A DNA stretch of 20,713 nt from Candidatus Woesearchaeota archaeon. GTDB lineage: Archaea > Nanobdellota > Nanobdellia > Woesearchaeales > JAUUYB01. The stretch lies in contig JAUUYB010000005.1 of NCBI GenBank assembly GCA_030590605.1, positions 1 to 20,713 on the forward strand, read 5' to 3'. This document shows positions 13,601 through 19,814 of the stretch, piece after piece. Position 1 is the stretch's first letter, and every line of letters starts with the position of its first letter. The notes beneath the pieces are model-generated. The model was given only the letters and a program-made list of their open reading frames with translations. It ran no database searches and was not told the DNA's origin. Both the position numbers and the translations under genes were made by a program.

Positions 13601-16170
13601 GCACATACTGTATAGATCCTCTTGACCCAGATATTGGATCACTAACTTACCCACGCGCCAATCCGGGATATATATGTGTAAGCGGGGAATGGCAGCCAGC
13701 GATAAGAAAATATACTTGGGACTACCAAGAATGGAAATTCCTTCCGAATTCTACTTATTGCCTTGTCGATAAATTCGGAAACCTATCAAATAATTTCAAT
13801 ACGTCTATGTTTTCATATAGTGAATGGGAGTCAAAATCAGATAACAGTAATCCTGTGTGGATCATGGATGGACAATATATAGGGGATCATGTATGCAACA
13901 ATGGTACCTGGACCTCCAGGACGCGAGTAATCGTGGACAAGCTAAAAGAATATATCGAAGAGAACACACTTGATGATTATTCTCTCCATTGCGATGTCTA
14001 TCCGCTTTCCATCAATAACCCGGAGTATAATCTTAGCAGTGTGACACATTCTGATTTTGTTGAATGCGCGGATGTCGCTAATGAGATCCCTAACCTTGTC
14101 GAGGTAGCATATATTTGGGATGGAACCAATATGGATGGAGGGGCTCCAACTATAGACATACCTGAGAGATGTTATACCTGCAGGGACAGGACGGGGGATA
14201 AAGTCCCATGCACAAACTCTATCTGTGTCCTTGTAGATAAGACAGGAAGTACAGATCAGGTCATCTTCGGAATCTCACTCAACAACCCGCTCAACTCGAC
14301 TAATTTCACTTTCCTGGATGTTGTCGATGACGTCTCTGGATGTTCTGAGACCTCTGAATCATTCGAATCATGCAGCAGTGGAAATGCATTCTTCAACGCG
14401 AAGATGCAATCACTCATCTATTCGAAGACAAGCATAACTTTCGGGAGCGCGGCATCATCTGCGTGGAACGCATTCATCGATTTCTTCAAGACACTTCTTG
14501 CTAAGATATTCAATATGTTCAGTTCGAAACCTATCCCTACAAGACCATATGATTATTCTTTCATCAGCGATACGAAAGACTTCAAAAAACTCTACATATC
14601 GGAACAGGGGGGAACCAAAGTCGAGGCACTCCAAGAGGTCGATCTAATAGCGAGCGGAGGTCAGGACATGGCTTACCTCGTAGCCAGCTATAAAGGATTC
14701 TCAGCAGATATCTGTGGATCACTTTCAGAAATAACCGACAATGACCCTAATTCAGACTGTATAATCAATGGAGATGAGCATATCCTTCGGGCAACAGCTG
14801 AAGGAGGCGTGTCTACTTCCTCATCGTTTTTCACTGAGGAAAATTGGCAGGAACTGACTGCGAAACTCAGGCTCACTAATGCAAGTTCGTCAGGCGGGGT
14901 AAGTTCATGCAATATAAATACTCAAATCGGATCCCAGACCTGCGACTGCGCAGGTGAGTACTTCAATGGCACTATAGGAGCATTCGGTTCTCCTACCAGT
15001 GCTATCTGCTGTCTGGATGGTCCGTGCGACAGCGCTTGCGATGCTGATACAGACCTGTGTCCGAATGCATGTTCGAATCCACGACTTTCGTACTGCGGAT
15101 GCGTAAATGATACCTGTTCAGGCACAGAGAAAGTCATCTTCCCTCTTAGAAACGGGGCTGGAAGATTCATCGATACTCCGATTCGTTGTTCAGGTGATTT
15201 CACAATTGATGTCAGGGGTCCAAGGTGGGAGCTGGACGGGTGCGTAGAGGAGCAGTTAGAATGTAAAGATTATCCTAGTAAGACAATCATGCCTCCATGT
15301 CCTGAGGCATTCCCAGTAGACCAAAAAGAAGTCGTGTATGAATCAGGAATCGAGTCGTATTTCGGATATTACGGCAAGGTGACTTTCGAGTCGTCATTCG
15401 ATACCAGCATTTTAGGATTTCCTGATGCGGACTATCTATGCTGCGATGGCGGATGGTATTATAACGCTTCAATCCCTGATGCAATCTGTTGCATCGAGCA
15501 GCAAGTCGATTGGCCATTCAACAATCCGGCATATTGTAATCAATCCAATTGGATAAGCTGTGATATCTCCCAGACCTGCGGGAACGGAGTTCTTGATAAT
15601 GAACAAGAAGAATGCGATTTCGGGAAAACCTGCTGGAACGGAACTGCATGCACTGATGATGCGAATTGTACATTCCTTCCGACAGACTGCGTGGACCGAT
15701 GTGCAGATGGGCTATCCTGCACTGAGAATTCTGAATGTGAAACATATTTTGATCCTGTTGAGAGATTCTGTGTCGAGCGTTGCATTGATGGTATGAGATG
15801 CGATTCTACAAATACAACAGCATGTGATCATGTAATCGGAACAGATGAAGTCTGTATCCAGAGAAACGGATCCGGTTGCAGCGATCAATGCAGGATCGAG
15901 CAGTGTCCAACAGGCGCAGATATGCATATCCAGAGGGAGGGTGTATTTACACTAGATTGCGTGTGTGAGAATGGATATGCTAACTGTGATGGTGACTGGA
16001 CAAATGGATGTGAGACTGAGCTTGGTACTGCTACAGACTGTATATGGTGCAGGGATAAATGCGCTGATGGTGATGTATGTTCAAACAGATATTTCGGTTG
16101 TCAGAGGGGTACGTGTGAAATCGGGCTTGGTACTATAGGGGATTGCATCATCGGCAATCAGGTATGTTAG
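10621..16170 (+). CDS. Giant cysteine-rich, sequon-rich surface protein (1849 aa)
   Basis: Unknown function; probably a cell-surface protein. The N-terminus is a signal peptide (hydrophobic 9-26, likely cut after A-I-A), then a short exported segment with the motif G-K-V-T-P (49-53), a membrane helix (80-97), a basic cytoplasmic loop S-S-R-K, and a second helix (113-127). This would place the remaining 1700 residues outside. The ectodomain has many cysteines, repeated double-cysteine motifs (C-C-G-D-D at 315, 368 and 594; C-C-G-E at 798) and more than 25 N-X-S/T sequons. An amphipathic stretch lies near 1280-1302. The C-terminus has a Myxococcus-type cysteine repeat (C-G-N-G-V-L-D from 1653) and C-D-G-D-W-T-N-G-C-E-T (from 1789). 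There is no C-terminal anchor. Its N-terminal module is shared with the gene at 16580. Adhesion or contact is an inference only. Confidence 0.85.
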   Translation: MKRTWIQQTILIWLVLNLCFMPLAIAVEDDTPIYASFGGEIPPDLGAFGKVTPIYGQMSHIPYTVPATSQAVPVSGRTDGVMIFLYISFLFLVAHYLSSRKDLPVHWQSYEKAAVFTFAFAVIAVIGSERAVAQTGWDLVPFAPTTVTSLPDHAPTVCDPADTSGCDDGCWHVTTTSYLSHYGDLEFKLLFNPPGSPAWLSHPNWNATVTIPNPGSGSSINVNEIITEIPIDHINLQDPGSGYETSILCMLPGQYERVFQGAWTESAFETPPLFQCFNDSHFVDYSESELFCESNGCGDKYSTRGVFDPAAGIGCCGDDASDDPDDSVFFCTNPDAPDDGCQMIGTYVHLQFPENRDWDDTGASGNLCCGDDLMADIGQSDCLAKSGNKWCISIDGLIDPTRYNTTSITSWGVFENPISSDALWSSNSPATDNMVTFCDKDNYLNATADSPGIDQVSANLYQLKACTVEEGKNISSNFHGDLTQAINLDSIGVAGPYVVEDGQWKWIEPVSANAYKIFYATCAGYSLLSDQEELFSCTNNPLRDYEITFELPGVPTDASQKSNPYTLTFNDPIIENILCHRVDGTLNSFMISECCGDDACKTCVADNRTIAEEACNNEGSTDHQKVTGNSVVQPKNNEYTALAGRKTAPPEGCACGKFELDLESLSCRIDYESLSKTESPSCTNEGSVSVCFCSNTTDSCDSEVSVFFCANENGEEWKWWSELELYNEYPKSAFDIPNDQLLFAGCSGGTPILDELDWGDAGDHYYCTSEESWVTDINTDEVTCSAASPLTNWTGTRCCGELGEYPEFYADITNACWKSETVDVNDTVKFNLYNSDIDYTELMVVEDQILGCAINETANSSIKPEDLELGVNSEVWEKILYDKRPGEGYGGGSNQPNLANRSDFDLWGEFNWGTVTNNDWMLFLMDNKDGGQLVTDMPYCTTVNLTGDMWYCGYNETWQKQDDPSINLSHLSIAEWDYGGEIGGCCQEGECWNGTYCIDPLDPDIGSLTYPRANPGYICVSGEWQPAIRKYTWDYQEWKFLPNSTYCLVDKFGNLSNNFNTSMFSYSEWESKSDNSNPVWIMDGQYIGDHVCNNGTWTSRTRVIVDKLKEYIEENTLDDYSLHCDVYPLSINNPEYNLSSVTHSDFVECADVANEIPNLVEVAYIWDGTNMDGGAPTIDIPERCYTCRDRTGDKVPCTNSICVLVDKTGSTDQVIFGISLNNPLNSTNFTFLDVVDDVSGCSETSESFESCSSGNAFFNAKMQSLIYSKTSITFGSAASSAWNAFIDFFKTLLAKIFNMFSSKPIPTRPYDYSFISDTKDFKKLYISEQGGTKVEALQEVDLIASGGQDMAYLVASYKGFSADICGSLSEITDNDPNSDCIINGDEHILRATAEGGVSTSSSFFTEENWQELTAKLRLTNASSSGGVSSCNINTQIGSQTCDCAGEYFNGTIGAFGSPTSAICCLDGPCDSACDADTDLCPNACSNPRLSYCGCVNDTCSGTEKVIFPLRNGAGRFIDTPIRCSGDFTIDVRGPRWELDGCVEEQLECKDYPSKTIMPPCPEAFPVDQKEVVYESGIESYFGYYGKVTFESSFDTSILGFPDADYLCCDGGWYYNASIPDAICCIEQQVDWPFNNPAYCNQSNWISCDISQTCGNGVLDNEQEECDFGKTCWNGTACTDDANCTFLPTDCVDRCADGLSCTENSECETYFDPVERFCVERCIDGMRCDSTNTTACDHVIGTDEVCIQRNGSGCSDQCRIEQCPTGADMHIQREGVFTLDCVCENGYANCDGDWTNGCETELGTATDCIWCRDKCADGDVCSNRYFGCQRGTCEIGLGTIGDCIIGNQVC

Positions 16171-16212
16171 ATTCTCTGAAATGTCATCAATGAAAACATA
16201 TTAACCAATATC

Positions 16213-16220
16213 TTTTTATA
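16213..16220 (+). promoter_or_regulatory. TATA box of the 85-aa gene
   Basis: TTTTTATA is centred about 28 nt before the ATG at 16245. The mRNA would be leaderless. This gives the small gene its own promoter despite the giant genes on both sides. Confidence 0.55.
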
Positions 16221-16230
16221 TTCTAATTCT

Positions 16231-16244
16231 GTTAATTTGTTAAC
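16231..16244 (+). promoter_or_regulatory. GTTAA inverted repeat abutting the start of the 85-aa gene
   Basis: GTTAATTTGTTAAC has 5-bp inverted arms and ends at the base before the ATG, downstream of the TATA box. This is a classic position for an archaeal repressor operator. Related GTTAA-type motifs occur at 16201, 16506 and 16537. Confidence 0.35.
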
Positions 16245-16502
16245 ATGGATAGAAATCTTGAATATTCTCTTTATACATATAGTCTCACGAATCTTGAGAG
16301 ATCGGTCAGAGTGAAATTCGTGTATGCATTGAAAGGGAGGGGGGATGAAGCTGGACTCGTCAGTCATTACAAAGGAAGATTCCTTGCGCCGGCATGTTTC
16401 ATAGTACCTATCAAGAATGATAATCATATCAGAGATGTATTCAATCAATGGAAAATCCGTTTCAAAAGACATCACATAAAGATGATAGATGATAAAAATT
16501 AA
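16245..16502 (+). CDS. Small hypothetical protein (85 aa), own leaderless promoter
   Basis: I do not recognise this family. The product is short and basic, with a positively charged C-terminus (W-K-I-R-F-K-R-H-H-I-K around residues 69-79), an L-K-G-R-G-D-E-A-G-L segment near 29-38 and A-P-A-C-F-I-V-P near 48-55. It has no signal peptide, membrane helix or cysteine pair, so it is probably cytoplasmic, unlike its neighbours. A TATA box 28 nt upstream of the ATG supports it as a real gene. It sits between the two giant surface-protein genes on the same strand, and GTTAA motifs flank it on both sides. A small DNA- or RNA-binding regulator of the neighbours is one possibility, suggested only by charge and context. 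Confidence 0.65.
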   Translation: MDRNLEYSLYTYSLTNLERSVRVKFVYALKGRGDEAGLVSHYKGRFLAPACFIVPIKNDNHIRDVFNQWKIRFKRHHIKMIDDKN

Positions 16503-16518
16503 TATGTTAACAAAATAG

Positions 16519-16551
16519 GATAAATATTGATTTAATGTTAATACATTAAAT
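16519..16551 (+). promoter_or_regulatory. Promoter and palindrome upstream of the second giant gene
   Basis: A TATA-like GATAAATATT (16519-16528) is followed at once by a perfect 8-bp inverted repeat, ATTTAATG at 16530-16537 and CATTAAAT at 16544-16551, with a 6-bp spacer. The palindrome would cover the region between TATA box and transcription start, a likely operator position. A leader of about 30 nt would remain, containing the GAGGTGA ribosome binding site at 16570-16576. Confidence 0.45.
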
Positions 16552-16579
16552 GGGAGTCAGATCAAAAAAGAGGTGAATG

Positions 16580-19543
16580 ATGGACAAGGGACTATTTGCA
16601 AAAACTGTTCTTTCGTTATGGCTAGCGTTAAACATAGCTATGCTTCCTCTTGCCTTTGCTGAAGATACTAATGATCCCTTAATCATCGAGAAGAGCCCGA
16701 CAGAAGCAGCAATCGGCATATGGGGGAAAGTGACCCCTCTTGGAAGCGGGTCAATTGTGCAGTATGAAGACACTGAAGGTCCTCTTTCAGGTCAAGTCAA
16801 GACTTCATTATCCCTTGAAGGATTCGGAGTCATCCTCTCTTGTCTCTTCCTCGTCTCTCTTTTCGGGATGCAGTTCTCCAAACGATCTCAAATCACACTT
16901 TTCATACTTCTTGGACTCGTGACTTTCATCATCTTCCTTTTCCTGTTCTATCTTTCTGGGATAGCCGCGGATAAAGGGTCAGTCGAGAAGACAAGTCAAG
17001 AGGCGCTCGAGACCAGTGCTATCAAGTACTATGTATATTCCTGTCTAGACAAGGCATCGATAGAAGGAATACAGATACTCGGGAGACAAGGGGGATTCAT
17101 CCATGAATATCAGGAAGGGAGCATCATCAATTGGTCAGTACCTTACTATAATTATAGTGACGGCAATCAAACTGCTAATGTTTCTTACCAGATATATAAT
17201 GGGATCTCCGGAGACATAGAACCTATAGATTCGTTCATAAGAAATGATCCCATCACCAGCCTCAACAATTATTATCCCTGCAGGCAAGGGTATAATTATT
17301 CATTTTATGACCCAATCCAAGGTGATCTATGTCTTCAATCCTACAACTCGACCATGGAGGCGTTTGGAACAGCAGGAAATATAATCAGATTCGGCAAGAC
17401 CGGTCTTTCTTCACAGGCTAATAAAGGAATAATCCCAGACCTCTGCAGTGAGAATGTCAACCTGAATCTCTATAGTTGTACATGCCCTTCGAGCCACAAA
17501 TGTGAGTATTCTGTCCAGGCCCAACTTGAGGCATATATCGAGAACAGGTCAGTCGAATGCCTCAATTTCTCTGAATTCCCCGGGTATAATGTCACTTATG
17601 GAATTCCAGAAGTGAATGTCACTTTAGGTACAGAGGATATAGGTGTGTTCCTTAATCTTCCATTCACCATCCGCCGTATACATGGGCTTCCAGAATCCAA
17701 GATGTCCCAGTTCCATTCCATCTATCGAGTGAGACTAAAAGATATACATGTCCTGCTGTTCGGAGGGAATCTCATACTTCCAGGAGGAACAGCCACCAAT
17801 GTATTGAACGGTATCCTGAACGATGAGCTAAACCTCTCGTATGATCTTGTCCAAGATGGTCAGACTGCACTTAATCTCGTAGGAGGGATTTCCATCCGCA
17901 AAGTCATGCCGGATGGCAATCAGACCAACACGACGATAGTCATAATCAATGACACTGAATCAAATATCGGAGGGTATCCATTCATATTCCAGTTTGCTAT
18001 AGAAAACCGCAGGCCAGCTCTTGATTGGATAGAAGAGTCCACTTACTCATGGAATGATGTCGATTATCAGATCTATGTAAATGAAGATGAAACGATATAC
18101 ATCAATCCGTTGGCATGGGATCCGGATGAAGATATGCTCATCTATTCATATTCAGGATGGAAAGTCAACTGGGACGATATATTCGATGAGAATGCGGCTA
18201 CTGTAAGCCAGATGTTCTCGACTGTCGGTTTCGCACAGAATCTTTGGCAGGAATCATTTGAGTATCTAGGGTGTCTTCACCCACGGTATGGGATGACCCC
18301 TCAAAGGTGCGCTTCTATCCCCACTAACCGGTCAGATGTAGGTCCGCATAATATCACTGTCACTGTGACTGATATCGATGGCCAGAGAGATTGGCAGACC
18401 GTCAATATCCTCGTTGATGACAAGCCGATGATCCCCCCTCTTTCAGGGAATGACTATTCAGATATCCCTGACCAGCGAGCATCCCTCGAAGATCATTTCT
18501 TTATCGATATCACCTCAACTCTTGATATTGTCGGGAACAGTCCGCTTATGTATGCATATAATGATATCTACTTCCCCGCGTCCATAGATCCTTCAATGCA
18601 GGCATTCGATGTAGCTAATGGATATCTCACTTTTCCACACGAAGGTCCGTCTGCCTGGGATATCGTGAGGATGAATGACCCTGCAGACCCTCATGCATTC
18701 AGTGATCTAGGGATGCATGATATTCTCGCGAAAGCGAAACGGGACACCGGTCCGATCGGTATGAGGACATTCAATATAAATGTCACCGAATGCCTTCCTC
18801 ATAGGACAACAATCACGAATGTAGCACCATATCCCTGGAACGAACCTGTCTCGAATATAATGAACGAGAATCCATATGATTTCGACCTCGACCCATTCCA
18901 GGCAAACCACACCTGCTGCTTGGATGATTACACCAGAGCGACTGATAACAGGATATGTTTCAATCTGACGGATTATGGTCCTTATTACATCCAAAATATC
19001 CCTTCTCTGACTGACGGTACGCGGGAACACGTCACTCCCTCCACATTCGATCATAGCACTTCCGGACCGATGGTCGCTGCTGATTACAATATGATCTACA
19101 AGAGAGAATATCGAGTCACTTGTGATGGTGCATCAGGCAATACCTGTATCCCGAACGGAGCGAATGAGGATAATGTCGTGAGTTATGTCGGATCTTGTGC
19201 TACTGGAGGTAAACACCCTCAATGTGTGTATGCAGGATATGGCTCTTCCCCTGCATGCCAGAATACTCCTATATTCAGTGGTTGGAATGATGTGACCCAG
19301 CGGCTGCAAGGCAACCAGATCTGTAATTCAACAGTCGTCTGCAGCACGAACACTAATAGGCAATCATTGTCTCTCCCTGGCGTCCCTCCTGCAGTCGGGT
19401 TCGAGTGTCTTGGTCCTACAAACTGTTTCGCGTGCCAACAGATATGCGGTGGAGGCGGATTCTGTGATTTCGGGCTTAATTGTGCTCCTTGCCCTGTCGG
19501 ATGTGGGGATACTGGGGGCGGGATCATGGGATGCAAGATATGA
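16580..19543 (+). CDS. Large membrane-anchored surface protein with Ig/cadherin-like and Cys-rich regions
   Basis: About 987 residues, function unknown. It repeats the N-terminal plan of the 1849-aa protein: signal peptide (W-L-A-L-N, then L-P-L-A-F-A), the motif W-G-K-V-T-P (about 49-54), a helix near 83-98, basic loop S-K-R-S-Q and a second helix near 106-127. The ectodomain begins with Y-Y-V-Y-S-C-L-D-K and G-R-Q-G-G-F-I (about 151-175), which I recall from other DPANN membrane proteins. Two Ig/cadherin-like regions follow: about 480-610, with W-D-P-D-E-D-M-L-I-Y-S-Y, and about 615-720. The tail from about 778 is cysteine-rich (C-C-L-D-D; final C-x-x-C clusters). About 20 sequons are present. 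Two ATGs are adjacent; the second (16580) is 6 nt from the GAGG core of the ribosome binding site, so it is preferred over 16577. Confidence 0.85.
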   Translation: MDKGLFAKTVLSLWLALNIAMLPLAFAEDTNDPLIIEKSPTEAAIGIWGKVTPLGSGSIVQYEDTEGPLSGQVKTSLSLEGFGVILSCLFLVSLFGMQFSKRSQITLFILLGLVTFIIFLFLFYLSGIAADKGSVEKTSQEALETSAIKYYVYSCLDKASIEGIQILGRQGGFIHEYQEGSIINWSVPYYNYSDGNQTANVSYQIYNGISGDIEPIDSFIRNDPITSLNNYYPCRQGYNYSFYDPIQGDLCLQSYNSTMEAFGTAGNIIRFGKTGLSSQANKGIIPDLCSENVNLNLYSCTCPSSHKCEYSVQAQLEAYIENRSVECLNFSEFPGYNVTYGIPEVNVTLGTEDIGVFLNLPFTIRRIHGLPESKMSQFHSIYRVRLKDIHVLLFGGNLILPGGTATNVLNGILNDELNLSYDLVQDGQTALNLVGGISIRKVMPDGNQTNTTIVIINDTESNIGGYPFIFQFAIENRRPALDWIEESTYSWNDVDYQIYVNEDETIYINPLAWDPDEDMLIYSYSGWKVNWDDIFDENAATVSQMFSTVGFAQNLWQESFEYLGCLHPRYGMTPQRCASIPTNRSDVGPHNITVTVTDIDGQRDWQTVNILVDDKPMIPPLSGNDYSDIPDQRASLEDHFFIDITSTLDIVGNSPLMYAYNDIYFPASIDPSMQAFDVANGYLTFPHEGPSAWDIVRMNDPADPHAFSDLGMHDILAKAKRDTGPIGMRTFNINVTECLPHRTTITNVAPYPWNEPVSNIMNENPYDFDLDPFQANHTCCLDDYTRATDNRICFNLTDYGPYYIQNIPSLTDGTREHVTPSTFDHSTSGPMVAADYNMIYKREYRVTCDGASGNTCIPNGANEDNVVSYVGSCATGGKHPQCVYAGYGSSPACQNTPIFSGWNDVTQRLQGNQICNSTVVCSTNTNRQSLSLPGVPPAVGFECLGPTNCFACQQICGGGGFCDFGLNCAPCPVGCGDTGGGIMGCKI

Positions 19544-19577
19544 GAATGATTTGAATGGGTATAGTTTTCTACATAAT

Positions 19578-19587
19578 TCATTTTTTT
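19578..19587 (+). terminator. Oligo-T after the second giant gene
   Basis: A run of seven T residues lies about 40 nt after the stop and is followed immediately by a 7-bp hairpin. It is suitable for archaeal oligo-T termination. Confidence 0.4.
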
Positions 19588-19710
19588 GCTGAACGCTTCA
19601 GCACCCCCGCCCCCAGTGGCGGCAGACGGCCAATTGCTCTTAGCAATTGTCCTACGCCTTACCCCGGATGGGGCAACCCCCAAGGCGACCTGCGCCAGTG
19701 ACGGTGGCGC
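19587..19710. repeat. GC-rich intergenic block with several perfect hairpins
   Basis: Four inverted repeats lie in 124 bp. TGCTGAA/TTCAGCA has a 3-nt loop (19587-19603). CAATTGCT/AGCAATTG has a 3-nt loop (19631-19649). CGCCTT with AAGGCG (19655-19660 and 19682-19687) encloses a CCCC/GGGG stem (19662-19665 with 19670-19673). GCGCCA/TGGCGC has a 7-nt loop (19692-19710). The block is much more GC-rich than its flanks and ends in a CGCTTACGCT motif also found at 4232. It may be a non-coding RNA or a repeat element; the strand is unknown. No credible ORF is present. Confidence 0.5.
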
Positions 19711-19780
19711 TTACGCTTGAATATATAATAGGTATTTAAGGGGATGATCTATCAGACATCATATTCCTACCCCCACAAAA

Positions 19781-19788
19781 TATTTAAA
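19781..19788 (+). promoter_or_regulatory. TATA box of the oligosaccharyltransferase gene
   Basis: TATTTAAA is centred about 30 nt before the ATG at 19815 but only about 6 nt before the in-frame ATG at 19791. The usual TATA-to-start distance would leave the upstream ATG outside the transcript, so 19815 is the better start. Confidence 0.5.
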
Positions 19789-19814
19789 GAATGGCGGTGT
19801 CGGCACTCTTGGGG

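Noticed and set aside
15540..15927. Several short ORFs opposite or out of frame with the Cys-rich tail of the first giant gene
   Set aside because: The giant frame is uninterrupted with recognised C-G-N-G-V-L-D and C-D-G-D motifs; the others are shadows.
19219..19683. 154-aa minus-strand ORF running into the hairpin block
   Set aside because: It covers the Cys-rich tail of the second giant gene; the composition (G/P-rich from GC-rich repeats) is that of a non-coding frame.
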